Origin: Gliomastix tumulicola
Taxonomy: Eukaryota > Ascomycota > Sordariomycetes > Hypocreales > Bionectriaceae
Direction of reading: 5' to 3'
DNA: 64,000 bases
Assembly: GCA_001599755.1 (NCBI GenBank)
Contig: BCHX01000006.1
Location: 541,698 to 605,697 of the forward strand
Shown here piece by piece: positions 21,602 through 34,075 of this stretch (positions are counted from its first letter, which is position 1; each line of letters begins with the position of its first letter). Both the position numbers and the translations under genes were made by a program. The notes beneath the pieces are model-generated. The model was not told the DNA's origin. It did not search any database and saw nothing but the letters and a program-made list of their open reading frames with translations.

Positions 21602-23485
21602 ATGGACGACAACGCCATTCTCCCGGGGACGCCCCCCAAGAAGCCCCTCCACCAGCGCTTCGTCCACGCGGTCACGACGCGCGACGGCCTCGTTGGCACG
21701 TACGACTACGGCGCGCTCTTCCGTCCTAACATCCCGTTCCTGCGCCGCCGCGGGGCTTCGACCGCGAGTCCCTTCTTCGGCCTGCACGACAAGATGCCCC
21801 TGGTCCTTGCCGTGCTGCTCGGCTTCCAGCACGCGCTGGCCATGCTTGCTGGTGTCATCACGCCGCCCATTATCCTCTCTGGCGCGGGCGGTGCGAACCT
21901 GTCCATTGGGGACCAGCAGTATCTCGTGTCTGCGGCGCTCATCGTGAGCGGGATCCTCAGCGCCGTCCAGATCACCCGTATTCACATCTACAAGACCCCG
22001 TATGCCACTCGTACCTCTCTCCCACAGCACCTCTTTGATTCACCACTGACTCTTCCCCCATCCAGCTACTACATCGGCACCGGCCTCCTCTCCGTCGTCG
22101 GCGTCTCCTTCGCCATCATCCCCATCGCCCAGGGCGCCCTCGCCCAGATGTACGCCAACGGCTACTGCCCCGTCGACGACACCGGCGCGCGCCTCCCCTG
22201 CCCGCGCGGCTACGGCGCCCTCCTCGGCACGTGCGCCGTCTGCGCCCTCCTCGAGATCGGCCTGTCCTTCATCCCGCCGCGCGTCCTGCTGCGCATGTTC
22301 CCGCCCATCGTCACGGGCCCGACCGTCATGCTCATCGGCGTCAAGCTCATCCAGTCCGGCTTCAAGAACTGGCTCGGCGGCACGGGCCCCTGCTCGTCGC
22401 CCTCGACGGCGGTGGACTTCTTCGCGAGCTGTCCGAACATCGCGGCGCCGCATGCGCTGCCCTGGGGAAGCCCGGAGTATCTGGGATTGGGGTTCTCCGT
22501 GTTCGTGACCATCATCCTGTGCGAGCGGTTCGGGTCGCCCATCATGAAGTCCACGTCCGTGGTCATCGGTCTGCTGACGGGGTGCATCATCGGCGCGGCC
22601 ACGGGCTACTTCGACCGCTCCGGCATCGACGCCGCGCCCGTCGCCTCCTTCGTCTGGGTGCACACCTTCCCGCTCTCCATCTACGGCCCGCTCGTGCTGC
22701 CCATCCTCGCCGTGTACATCATCGTCGCGACCGAGGCCATCGGCGACATCACCGCCACCTGCGACGTTTCGCGCCAGGAGGTCGACGGCAAGACCTACGA
22801 GTCGCGCATCCAGGGCGGCGTCCTCGCCGACGGCCTCGCCGGCTGCTTCGCCGCCCTCATGACCATCACGCCCATGTCGTGCTTCGCCCAGAACAACGGC
22901 GTCATCGCGCTGACGCGCTGCGCGAGCCGCAAGGCCGGCTACATGTGTTGTCTGAGCCTGATCATCATGGGCATCTTCGCCAAGTTCGCGGCCTCGCTCG
23001 TGGCCATCCCGTCGGCCGTGCTGGGCGGCATGACGACATTCCTGTTCTGCGCCGTCGCCGTGTCGGGCATGGCCATCATCTCCAAGCCCCAGAACCCCTT
23101 CAACCGCCGGAGCCGCTTCATCCTCACTGCCGGTCTCGCGCTGGGCTACGGCGCCACGCTCGTCCCGACCTACTTTGACAACATCTTCTCCTACAAGGGC
23201 GACAACAAGGGTCTGCAGGGCTTCCTCGACGCCATCGTCCTGGTCATGGAGACGGGCTTCGCCGTCTGCGCTGTCGTCTGTATGATTCTGAACCTGCTGC
23301 TGCCCGAGGAGATGGAGGACTCCATCACCGCTGCCGCCGACGAGACCGAGGATGCCACCCGCCGCGAGGGTGGTGCAGGTGTTGTGACTGCTGCTGACGC
23401 GCCGTCCAAGTACGAGGGGGATGATATTGCCCCGGCAGATGGGAGCAGCTCGGGTCACAGCATCAAGGGCGAGAAGCAGGTCTGA
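21602..23485 (+). CDS. uapA/uapC: Uric acid-xanthine permease (NAT family, UapA/UapC type)
   Basis: Two exons (21602-21999 and 22066-23485) give 605 residues. The 66-base intron is in frame and free of stops, but homologues read KTPYYIG straight through, which fixes the splice. The NAT signature is intact as QNNGVIALTR, with the upstream ATEAIGDITATCDVSR block that carries the conserved glutamate for purine binding. Other family blocks are GFQHALAMLAG, QQYLVSAALIV, FPPIVTGPTVMLIG and CERFGSPIMKS. About 14 membrane segments are expected, at the plasma membrane, with proton-coupled uptake of uric acid and xanthine. I cannot separate the UapA from the UapC subtype by eye. The C-terminal tail is acidic and Ser-rich, as expected for sorting and turnover signals. 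GATA sites upstream suggest nitrogen control. Confidence 0.94.
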   Translation: MDDNAILPGTPPKKPLHQRFVHAVTTRDGLVGTYDYGALFRPNIPFLRRRGASTASPFFGLHDKMPLVLAVLLGFQHALAMLAGVITPPIILSGAGGANLSIGDQQYLVSAALIVSGILSAVQITRIHIYKTPYATRTSLPQHLFDSPLTLPPSSYYIGTGLLSVVGVSFAIIPIAQGALAQMYANGYCPVDDTGARLPCPRGYGALLGTCAVCALLEIGLSFIPPRVLLRMFPPIVTGPTVMLIGVKLIQSGFKNWLGGTGPCSSPSTAVDFFASCPNIAAPHALPWGSPEYLGLGFSVFVTIILCERFGSPIMKSTSVVIGLLTGCIIGAATGYFDRSGIDAAPVASFVWVHTFPLSIYGPLVLPILAVYIIVATEAIGDITATCDVSRQEVDGKTYESRIQGGVLADGLAGCFAALMTITPMSCFAQNNGVIALTRCASRKAGYMCCLSLIIMGIFAKFAASLVAIPSAVLGGMTTFLFCAVAVSGMAIISKPQNPFNRRSRFILTAGLALGYGATLVPTYFDNIFSYKGDNKGLQGFLDAIVLVMETGFAVCAVVCMILNLLLPEEMEDSITAAADETEDATRREGGAGVVTAADAPSKYEGDDIAPADGSSSGHSIKGEKQV

Positions 23486-24013
23486 GTTGGTGACTTGGGA
23501 TGTGAACAGATTATGATACGACGGTTGAAAATGTCGCGAGCTTATGTTTGAAGAAGCGAAAAGCGAGTGGTTTTGATGTATCTTGTACTTCAACGCGATG
23601 CTTTACTAATGCAATGTTTGATACCCAACAATGTGTCCTGTCTCTACGTGACCACCGGAGGAACGGGTGCGTATGTACGCATATAACTTCTCATTCTTTT
23701 TGTCTATATCCAGTCGATCTAGCAACACGCCCCAAAGACTCTACATATCCAACTGCAGCAGCGACCAGTATATACAGGGCCCCAAAGATAAATCAAATAT
23801 AACCAAGAACAGAAAACTAGAGATAACAATGACGAATGCAAGGAAGGATATATCGGTCCAAGTAGCCAAATCAGTCTTCCCCCAACTCCAACAGCACTTT
23901 TGTATCATCATGGTCATGAAGCTCGTTCTCATGTAGCGCTGTCGTCGTCATCTCAACGACGAGAAAATTTGACAAGAAATCAGTAATGGTATCCTGTGCA
24001 GGTCGCAAGTCTC
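23486..24013. other. Convergent intergenic region
   Basis: The 528 bases between two 3' ends are AT-richer than their surroundings and hold presumed polyadenylation regions. No gene was seen. Confidence 0.6.
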
Positions 24014-27000
24014 TCAACCTTGCATCAGTGGTGAGTTCACCACCTGTTGGTGGCTCTCGAATCGAACACGGTGGTAGTCGTTCATCTGGATGCGATGGAA
24101 CTCTTGCACCTCGCCCAAGTATCCCCTGTGACCCTCTCTAAGACAGTCCTTCAACTGTCCCTCGTTGCGAACGGTGCACCTGCACTTGTTTGGTGTGCCT
24201 CCGAACTGGTGCCTGGCCTCGGGACTCGGAAACATGAGGCTGACACGCTTGACATTGGCCCATACCGGCGTCTCGTCTCCACCTGCCCTTGGTGAAGCCA
24301 GGGATGCCGATGCAGATGAGACGAAACTCGTGTTGGAGGCAAGGCGGGCGAGGTTCCAGTCGAGCTCCCCACGTGTGCGAGAGGTCTCGTACCGCTTGGC
24401 CTCAAGATTGGCACTGCCCTTGCGACGCTCGATCGCCGTGATGGTGCATGATGCACCGGTCCTGCCTGATTGTCGACAGTTGCACCGCTCAGGATTGACG
24501 CTCGTCTCATCATCAATTTCGATTGATACGAATGACACTTGCTGATCCTTGGGATTCTGGGTGAACATAACCAGACGAGGCTTCAGCGGGCGCTGATGCA
24601 AGTAGCCAGTCGTGTTGGCGCCCGTCGAAATGGTCAGAGTGTTGCCATCGCTGCCGGACGAGTTGCTATTCGTCAAACCCCCGTTTGACATGTTACTCGA
24701 GATGCTCTGTGTGCGACGATTGTTATGGCTTGGCGGTACGTTGAGGCTGCTTCCGAATGTCGTACCGATCCGCTGAGGGGAGCTCGAGAGGACGGGCGGG
24801 GAGGATGATAGAGGCCCAGAGGAGCGTGGTGAAGGAGGGGCTTGGCCCATACCCATGGTGGACGTAGATGATGCAGGTACAGGACGACGAGGGATCGAGC
24901 GCGGGTGAGAGCTGGGCGGTGTAGGCATGGGCTGCGAATACATGTGGTTTCGGGGCGGGGAGATGCTGATGCCGCCCGTCGAGTCTTGCCGTGCCCATGG
25001 AGACGACATCATTGGCGGGCTCTGGTGGAGGCCTGGGATCGGTTCAGGGGCCCTGGTCGACCATGTGCCCGAGCTATCCATGCGGTCTCGACGCTGGAAA
25101 TCGGGGTTGCTTCCATACGGACCAATGCCTGGGGTGGCAGATCCAACAGTTCCGACTGAGCCTGCACGAGATTGGGTGCTGGACTCGGCCGCAACATCGT
25201 CGTTGGTGACCAGCGCTCCGTCGACAGGCTTGGGGATCCATAGCTGGACACAGGCCTTTTCGACAATCGGCTCCTTGAGACCTGCGACGACGAAGCTCAC
25301 AAGGACGTCGTACTGGGAATACCAGGCCCACGCTTTGAAGCCAGTCACAGCTTGCTGGAACTTGAGCACGTCTTTGTGGCTCACGAAGGACAGTCGCGCG
25401 ATCCGCTCGTCACGCCGAAGGATGATCTCGCGGTCACGGCCTCTGGAACTCGGCATGGCGTAGTGCGGATTGATAACGGCCGAGGCGATGTCAAAGTCAA
25501 TCACCTCGTTTTGGCCTCTCATTTTACCCGAAGGTGTTCGCTCGGAACCGGAAATCAGGATGCGATACTTCCTGCCATCGGAGCCCATCCGTCGGAGCAG
25601 CCTGACACTGCTCTCAGCGTTGGGTGTCGAGCTCTGGAGAGGAGCCTTGAGCACCTGCTCCATGATCTCGTCGCGGGTGACGACGTCAACGAGCGGCGTG
25701 GGCTCCTTCTCGGGCCAGATCGAGAGGTTGGCCCCAGACAGATGAGGATGTGTGATCTGAGGTCTTACGAGCTCACTGTTGAAGCGGGTGCACTCGGTGG
25801 ACAGCTCGTCCTCCAACTGTCGCACAAACGATGGCCAGTGAGAATCGGATGCTTGGGCGGCAGCGGGCTCGGCTGGCACGATCTGCTGGATCCGCTGGTA
25901 GATCCAGACGCACTTGAGCAGGTTCAGGTATTGCTCCAGTGGGGGCATACGCTGAATGACGGCCATGTCGCCTTGGAATCGCCTTGTAGAATTGTCGAAA
26001 TTGAGAACAAAGGCGTCCGAGAGCTCGGTGATGTCGAAGAAGGAATCGTTCGCATATTCGGGGCGTTCAGCGAGGGCCGCAAACCGAAAGCGATCTGCGA
26101 TGTCGCCGGGAATCTCGAGCAGGAAGATCTGGCGTTGTTGCCGCCGATTGAGCTCCTGCTCGTAGCCTGGGTCGAGATGGCCCATGATGCGCTGGACATC
26201 CTGATGGACGGCCGTGATCCTGATAGCAAGATCATGATGGACTCGGTAGATGTCCTGTCGGACGCGGGTGAGGAGGTCGATCTCGAAAGGTTTGATAAAG
26301 TGCAAGATCTTGGAGTTGTGCAACATGATGCGCTGCCGCAGTCGATCGGCGGTGGGCTGCACCAGGACATTCCACTCGATGTTGCGCAGGGCATTGGTGC
26401 TGAGGCCATAGCGATTGTTGGCGTCGAGGAGGTCCTGGCACTCCTGCAGGGTCGCATAGAAATCGCCAACAATCTCTCTCATCGAGACGTAGTCCCATCG
26501 CACGACGGCATTATAGCCGTTCTGTGTTTGGATGGTCTCCTTTGCATTGTTGACAACGTGGGTGAGGTACTGGAGGTTTTGGGCGAGGCCCCTCACATCC
26601 GACCCAAACTCCCTGTATTGCTTAGCTAGGATTGACAGTCAGCATTGTGTTCCCTTCGGTATCCTCGACAAAAAATCCCCTCGCTTGATAGGGCAGCAAA
26701 GTGAAAGGCAAGATCGGATCAGGCCGTCCAGGCAGACTGCCAGATCGCAAGCGAACAACGTGGACCATGGGTACCCAGCCACCATCGCATCCAGGTGCAA
26801 AACGGGAGATGCACTGATGCACTGATGCACTGATGCCCCGCAGAGGCAGCCCTACGGTGGGGGAGCGAGAGCGACGGCGCGATTTGGGGGACGGCCAAGT
26901 CCGTGAATGGTCCAGGACGCTGTTGCTGCTGGAGACGAGACGAGGCGAGACGAGACGAGAGGATGGATGGAGTCCGGACGGGACGAAGGGAGAGCGACTT

Positions 27001-27096
27001 ACTTGCGTTGTTCTCGTCCGCGAAGCCGTACTGGTAGACGTCCCAGGCGAGCTTCGCGAGGGTGGCGATGTCGCCAATCTGCAGAGGGCCTGCCAT
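24014..27096 (-). CDS. Large fungal orphan, coiled N-terminus, Ser/Pro-rich middle
   Basis: Two exons (27096-27003 and 26625-24014) give 901 residues. The start MAGPLQIGDIATLAKLAWDVYQYGFADENN is like the N-terminal segments often placed before STAND-type or ankyrin proteins in fungi. A helical region follows to about residue 300 (NLQYLTHVVNNAKETI, RQDIYRVHHDLAIRITAVHQDVQRI). The stretch around 320-500 may be a folded PH-like domain (RKYRILISGSERTPSGKMRGQNEVIDF, IILRRDERIARLSFVSHKDVLKFQQAVTGF). A Ser/Pro/Gln-rich disordered part spans 500-690. A final Cys-bearing part contains NPERCNCRQSGRTGASC and CRCTVRNEGQ. I do not know its function. The 377-base intron is long for this genome and holds short tandem repeats. 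Confidence 0.82.
26811..26838. repeat. 8-bp tandem repeat in intron
   Basis: The unit ATGCACTG occurs about 3.5 times within the first intron of the 901-residue orphan. A separate GAGAC-type run lies at about 26934-26960 in the same intron. Confidence 0.85.
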
Positions 27097-30000
27097 GGGG
27101 ACGGAAGCTGAGTGTCAGCGCTGTCGCGCAAGATGCAGGGTGTGTCTGTCGTGGACCAGCGAGGTCCTCAAGAGGGGGCGCTTCTATGTGGGCGTGTGGA
27201 CGGGAATATGAGAGCTGGGTGAAGATGGCGCCGGTGATGCTGCTGAAGGAGATGACAGTAGAGAGGAAGAGGTGAAGCTGGACGCTGGAAAATGGAGGAT
27301 GATTTTGGTAATGGAAGATGGAGGTGGAAGAAGAAAATAAAAATGGCAAGTACGCAGATCGTGGGCAGGGAAGGAGCAGCTGGGCTCGCACAAGAAAAAG
27401 CAGGAGCGATGGAGGTCAGGTCGGGTCGAGTCTCGGGGAAGGAGCGGGCAGATAGTCTTCTACTTTTTCTTCTCTGTAGCAGCAAGACAGGCAGTGGCAA
27501 AGCCTCGCAGATGACTGGACCTCGCAGTCAAGGACTTTAAGGATCTAGCAACTCTCAGCTCTGTGCGTGGCGCGCGTGCGCAGGTATGCAAGTGTATACG
27601 TGTACAGGTCCTGTGCTCATTTCCTCCGGGCGGGAGATGGGGGATGAACCAGAAATTGGGGGAGCGCAGCGGAGGAGCGAAAGATAGGCTAGACGTAGAC
27701 GCCTGCCTCACTGCCAGACAACGCCGGCCAAAACCGAGGCGATGGAGGGAGCGAAAGATGACAGAAAAAGAGGACCGGCCAGTCCGAGCCGTGCCCCGGT
27801 AACGGTGGTCGCCGACGTAGAAAATCGCACTGCTACCCTGCCCCCGCCATGAGTCGTGAAGCACTTATTGTGTCAGCCCGCCGAGAAGGCCCAAGCTCTC
27901 ACTGTCGTCGCAGCTAGTCTGGCTCGTGATATTCGCCAGGACTTGCACCGCCTATCTCTGGCGATGCGGACAGTGGTCAAGTGCCCTGTCGTGCCCTCCG
28001 AGCTGAGGAGGCCTCATTTCTGATGCCGTTGAAATATTGGAAGATAAGAGGTCCTGCCCGATCGCCTTGGCCAATAATGGTGGTGTGGGAGCTTGTGATC
28101 TGAGACCTGACAGCTGTTCGTATTAGGCGTATTATCGCAGACCTCACAGGGCTGAACACCAGCATCGGCATGCATGCATGAGCCACGCCAGCTACGTTCA
28201 CAGATGGCCGGAACCGTCAGTGCCCGTCTGAAAGGAGATCGTGCCCAATCTCTCGCACGGGTAGACGCTCTGGAACTCGCCAAAGACAAGAAAAAGTGAG
28301 GCTGTAAGAAGCCCACATCCCTGCAAAGCGGGAAAGTGGAAGAAGGGGTCGTCGGGACGTGGCTGAGGTTGCACACGACGCACTCCCACACACACACGTT
28401 CACTCGCCCCCGAGAGATAAGACACAGACGAAGGGCCCTTCCAATAGGACAATGAGGAATATGTTGACACTGCACCGCATTCGAGACAATGACCGGAATC
28501 AATTATCAACCCCCCGTATCCTGACCAGATAAGAATGGATGGTCGAGTGACCAGCGGCTTAGCGGACGCGGGAATCGTCCCGCGCACCCTCTCATCGCCC
28601 CCTTCTTGTTGCTTTTTTGCAGCTGCTAGTCTCACTAGTCTGCTAGCCTACTACTGAGGGAAGTGTCCCGTGTCTCGCTCTGATTCAGCGTTATATTGAC
28701 TGCCTCTCATTGGGCACCGCTGCGATGCGAGTGAACGATGACCAGAGAGGGAAGGGCCTGGCCAGCGATTATCCCTACAGCGTGGCGTCACCTAGCATGA
28801 GGAGAGGCCCTGAAATAGCAGCTGTCGCTGAGATGACGCCCAGCGATGCTGTGCACCACAGGCTCCAGGATTACAAAACCGGATTATGCATCAGTTTAAT
28901 CTCTCCTGAGCCAGTCCGGACCAACGCATCGAGGAGGAAATTCTGGTGCCTGGGCTGGAAGAAGCAGGTCAAGATAATGCAGTCGAGGAGAGTCACAATG
29001 CCCGCAAAGCCGGGCAACGCCTCGTCTCTAGCATCCTAGCTAGCGGAGTCGTGTCTTGGACGATGCCCCTCTGTTCGAATCTCATCAGTCGCCCCCCCGA
29101 GCGAGCCCAAGCTTGGTCCAACTCCCTCTTCACTCTTCTGACATCCATCAGGTGGTCGTCGTCGTCGTCGCCAACTCAGCCCAAGTGAATCATTCGCCGA
29201 TCCATCCCATCCCTCTCGTCCAGTTATCTCCAGGCAGCCAACAATTTGCCTCCGGTCGCCTTTCCCCCAGGGCTAGCCCAATGGCGGGGAGGCAGTGCAC
29301 CAACCCCTGTCTCCCCTTCTCCCCAGAAATTGGTTCGCCCAGGCGATGGAGTCGTGCGCAAAAACAGCAAAGGCCAGCCAGCAGAAACAGGACTGGTCCA
29401 CCCCTTGCTTTGATCTCGTGCCACTTGACTGAGCTTGGACACAGACACCGTGAGAGAAACAGAGGAAACACAGACACGGGACGCCCTGATCTGTTTCCCC
29501 CGGGCACGAGCCAGCCTCCACTCCTTCTGTGCCACTTCCTTCTTTCTTCTTTTCCCGATGACGGGAGACGTGTTGACAGTGTCATGGCCCCCAATTCGCC
29601 ATTGATCGACCCTGCTTGACGTAGGCTCACATCCCCATATTGACACTACGGAATAAGCGACACGTAGTGATGCAGTCGACATTGCAACCCTCCCTCCCTT
29701 AGTTTCTTCTCGGGCTGTCGACAGCGAAAGTCGGGAAAGCACACACGCACACACGCAGGGCAGGGCAGGCATCGACTCAAGCCCAAAATACCACCTCTTG
29801 GCGCTATCTTCCCCCCTCCCCCCTGTCGCTGCTAGAAGGCCACCCTTCCTTGAAGTTGCCCGATGAAGCAAGGATGCGCAGCCCAGCCAGGTCAGCACCG
29901 CCCGACGGCAGTCCCTCCTAGCGCAGCCCATTGTTCGCTTGTTGAAGCGAGGGAGCGCAGAAGTCATGGCGCGTGTTTTACAGAGCGCTGCGATGTTGCC

Positions 30001-30461
30001 CGGGTGGACTTGGCCGTTGGGCTTCTCTTGAGTGATCAGCGCTCAGCCGCACTGCCCCTGTCAGTGACTCGCCTTGGGCTTGAATTCCCAGTGCGTGCCC
30101 TCCTCACTGAAGTTGCGCTACTCTAAACTTATCTCTTTCTTTTTATTTTGTAATATTTGTTTGTGACATGGTTCCAGCCATTGAACGCGTTGTGCCAATG
30201 GTCTCCCCCTTCTTCGAACGTTTGACGACGTAGCACCTGAGTGACTACGCAACACATTCCCGCGCTTCACTTCACGATACACAACGCTGGAGCTTGTCCA
30301 GATACCCATCTCTCCCCACGGAGCAGAGCAGGGTCACTGCTGTATTGCAAAACAGCGTACAACCCACCCAGTCGTAGCCTCGATCTCGGGGCAAGCAAGC
30401 CCATCCGACCGAGACCCTCGCATTCCTCACTCTACCTTACACTGAACCTCAAGTCTCGATC
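27097..30461. other. Long divergent intergenic region, 3.4 kb
   Basis: This stretch separates the orphan from the amino-acid permease. Open frames at 28710-29039, 29056-29619 and 29224-29967 overlap one another on opposite strands, are rich in Ser, Arg and Pro, and show no motifs. I call no gene. Its length would allow a noncoding transcript or a complex promoter. Confidence 0.5.
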
Positions 30462-32941
30462 ATGGCCGACTTCGAGGCGTACTTCGCCCAGCAAGGGGGC
30501 CAGCACCAACAGCCACAGGCGCCCGATGCCCGGTCCATCGACAGCGACAGGCAGAACGTCTTCGACGACAACGACAACCCGGGACGTATCGTGACGCGCG
30601 CTCCCAGAGAGCGTTTCCGCCTCGGATACTTCGATGTCATGTGTCTGGTCGTCAACTTCATGATCGGTACGTCATCCAGAGACAAGCAAGCAGTCTCACT
30701 CACCCCGGCCATGTCTCAACTCTGTTTCCCCCCCCCCCCCCCTTCTAGAAGCCTTAGAATCACCTAAACTGACACACACCTTCCTCCCAGGAACCGGCGT
30801 CTTCAACTCCCACACCCGCGTCATGCAGGGCACCGACTCGACGGGCGCCGCCCTCCTCCTCTGGCTCGCCGGCATCGTCTACTGCCTCTGCGGCACCCAC
30901 GTCTACATCGAGTACGGCCTCAACGTGCCGCGCTACACCCTCAACGGCGTCGAGCAGTCCGTCCCGCGCTCCGGCGGCGACCTCAACTACCTGCAGTACG
31001 TCTACCGGCGTCCGGCCTACCGCCCGGGCACGATCCAGCTGAGCACGTGCCTCTTCGGCGTGGGCTTCATCGCGTTCGGCAACATGGCGGGCAACGCCAT
31101 CAGCTTTGCCACGCGGGCCCTGCGCGCCTCGGGCCAGGAGGATCCGAATAACGCGGCGGTGCGGTGGATTGCCATTGCTGTTGCGACGTTGACTTGCTTT
31201 ATCCATGCGTTCTCGCGCCGGGGCGGCATCTGGCTGAACAACTTCTTCGCCGTGATCAAGCTGTCCATCCTCTTCCTCATTGTCATCATCGCCATTGTGG
31301 TCGGCGCTGGCGGTCTCGAGACGAAGAACGTCATCGCGGAGAACACCAACTCCAAGGACGCCTTCAAGTCGGAGAGCAGCGATGTGAACGGCTATGCGCA
31401 CGCGTTCCTGGCTGTCATCTTCAGCTTCTGGGGGTTCGAGCAGCCCAACTACATCATGGGCGAGATCTCACATCCGAAGCGCAAGTTCCCCATCTCGATG
31501 ACTGTCGGTGTCATTCTCATCTGCGTCATGTACATGGCCTGCACCATCAGCTATGTAGGTCTCTAGTTATTCTTTCACCCCATCGCGTCTTCAACTAACC
31601 AAGGGATAGATGGTCGTCGTGCCGAAGGAGCTCCAGAAAGACCCGAACGTCTCTGTCGCCGAGATGTACTTCCAGCTCACCCTCGGCACACTGGGCGACA
31701 AACTAGGCAACCGCCTCTTCAACGCCTTCATCGCCGTACGTGCTTCCCCCTTTCTTCCACCTTCTAACCTCAACCTCTAACGAACTCATCAGATCTCCTC
31801 CATCGGCAACATGATCGTCATGACCTACACCGCCGCCCGCGTCAAGCAAGAGATCGCCAAGGAAGGCATCCTCCCCTACCCGCGCTTCTTCGCCCAGAAC
31901 ACCGACCTCAGCCTCGGCCGCCTCCTCGCCTGGCTGCGCGCGCGGGGCCTCTTCGCCCGCCTCCTCCAGAAGAGCTGGCTGCTGCCCGAGCACCACTCCG
32001 AGAAGACGCCCGTCGGCGCCTTCGTCCTGCACTTCCTCTCGTGCCTGATCCTCATCTTCGCGACGTGGGGGATGCGGCCCGACGCCGCGTACGAGCTGCT
32101 GACGACGCTGAGCGTGTACGTCATCAACTGCTTCTTCGGCTTCTGGGTCGGCTTGGGGATCCTCATCCTGCGGTGGAAGGGGCCGCCGGAGACGGAGGAG
32201 GTGGGAGGAGGAGAGTCAAAAGAGGAGGAGGTGGTGCGGCAGAAGACGGCGCCGAAGCCGTCGTGGAGTCAGCTGACGGGGCGGAGGATCAACCCGTATC
32301 TCAGCGTGTTCTGCGCTTCGTTCTTCACGCTGTGCAACGCCTGGCCTGTCATCACGACGTGGATCCCGCCGGCGGTGCGGACCATGGAGGGTGCTACGGA
32401 CTGGTATCTCATCCCGACTATTGCCTGGGCTGTGATTGCTCTCGGCGTGGCGTGGTACCTCGGCTTCCTGGCCGTTGCTAGTCGGAGGGAGCGGAAGCAG
32501 CACGAGGTGTTTGTCGTTGAGAAGAAGCCCGAGTTCGAGAGCGATGGACGACAGGGCGGCGGCGGCGAGGGTAGCAATGGGGACGAAGGGCTTGTGCTGA
32601 TCCACGAGACGACCTATCTCAGCTGGGTCGGCAAGGAGACGCTCTCGCATAGGAGGCCAGACCAGGCCATGGAGACGAACGACCACACCGCGGGAGGCAA
32701 CACCTTCGCAGGGACGGACTTTGACGGGTACTTCCAGCAGCCGCAGCCGCCCATGGGCTACGAGCCTCAGCAGCAGCCGTCTCCTGTTCCCCCGCAGGGG
32801 GCGTTCCAGTCTCAGGTTCACCCGCCCACGCCACTACATCACCCCCATCAGCACACACAAGATCACTTTTCCCAGTCTCCGTATCAGCAGCAGGGGGCTT
32901 TTCAGCAATCCCGGGGATGGACCAACAACACTTACAGATGA
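30462..32941 (+). CDS. Amino-acid permease, APC superfamily (LAT/methionine permease-like)
   Basis: Four exons (30462-30666, 30791-31554, 31610-31735, 31793-32941) give 747 residues. The first membrane segment crosses intron 1 (VMCLVVNFMIGTGVFNSHTRVMQGTDS), which is the unwound helix 1 that binds the amino group of the substrate in this fold. Around 12 membrane segments follow, including FWGFEQPNYIMGEISHPKRKFP, the conserved loop of the family, and SIGNMIVMTYTAARVKQEIAKEG. The group contains fungal methionine permeases and LAT-like transporters; the exact substrate is not resolved. The C-terminal 130 residues are an unusually long cytoplasmic tail, rich in Gln, Pro and His, which may hold trafficking and ubiquitin-control signals. 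Intron 1 contains a poly-C tract before its acceptor. Confidence 0.9.
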
Positions 32942-34075
32942 AGGACACAGACGCTTATAGACTTATGATTACATGGATTAAAGACAGGGAGTTGGGAGAC
33001 TAGGATATGTCCCATAGATACCATGATTTACAAACACGCATCATTCACTCCTTCATGTGTCCATCAATGTTGCAGGGAACCTCCGATCACTGTATGATTC
33101 AGCAAGAATGTCGCCTGCGCATTTCCAAACGTTAGTCCCTCAATGAAATCAACGTCTCTCTTTGATGCGGCGGTCTGGATTATCCTCGAACTCAGTCATG
33201 TTCATATATGTGTGTGTATATATACGTACCTGCAAAACCACTTCGTCGTTTCACTCTCATTTGCACAAGTCACATCATCAATCGTCGCGTTGACAAGTTC
33301 TCTTTTTTTATTATGCTATGTGTTCTTTGCCCTCTTTGTACCCCCATTGATCCCATAAAACCCAATTGTATCCAGAATCCAGCGAACATGACAAAACCGC
33401 GTGCAGAAAAATGCAAATACGCAACGAACCCAACACAGACTGCGTCCTCGTGAAACGAAAATAAGAAGAAATAATGAGGCGGGAGAAGACAAAAAGAAAG
33501 CAGACAGGCATAGTCGAACGCCTGCTGCGCTCCGTCTCCGCTGGGACAGCCGAATGAGATGTTTTGATACGCCGTCGCTGGGTCTCAGCCCAAAGCATAG
33601 TCGTCGAAATTCCACCGCAGCAAAAGAAGAATTCACCTCCCCTTAGCGTCTGTTCGTAGGTGGTCGGAAAGTGGTCGAAGATAAGGTCTATTGATATACA
33701 TGAGAAATTTGGTATAAGCGATGGTTAGTGTGAATGTCGTTCAGGCTTCCATGGCGGAGATGGAAGCACTGCTGACGACGGGAGGCAAGGACGGGAGAAG
33801 CAAGATTTCTGTGCATCGACAGTTTCTGATGCTATGTCACCGCTTGCCATCCTCATAGGTTCTCTGTTCTGTGCCCGTGAACCAGCATGGTGATTCCCGA
33901 GGAAGCGTTCTGCATGGACATGTCGAGCATCATCTGCGTCCCGTTCGTGAGGAAGAATGTTGAAAAACGCCGGCGCATGAAATCACCAAGCCGAGACTTG
34001 GCGACAGCAGCGACAGTCAAGCGCTTCCCATTATCAATGGACAACAGTGGCCCTGCAGCATAGCGCTGTTCAGGC
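32942..34075. other. Convergent intergenic region, 1.1 kb
   Basis: This lies between the permease stop and the capping-enzyme stop. It is AT-rich in parts (33180-33480). A frame at 33853-34185 on the minus strand overlaps the last exon of the capping enzyme in another frame and is rejected. Confidence 0.6.

Noticed and set aside
22040..23593. 517-codon minus-strand frame
   Set aside because: It is a shadow of the purine permease with an Asp/Gly/Glu-rich peptide and no motif.
25352..26629. 425-codon plus-strand frame
   Set aside because: It is antisense to the 901-residue orphan. The spliced minus-strand model starts from a good ATG, has matching phases and a more protein-like composition.
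29060..29090. GTTCGAATC string like a tRNA T-loop
   Set aside because: The flanking bases do not form a T-stem, and no anticodon or acceptor arm fits. A similar string near 36975-36990 on the minus strand fails in the same way.
29224..29967. 247-codon minus-strand frame in the 3.4-kb gap
   Set aside because: It overlaps a plus-strand frame of similar quality and has no domain, signal or conserved block.
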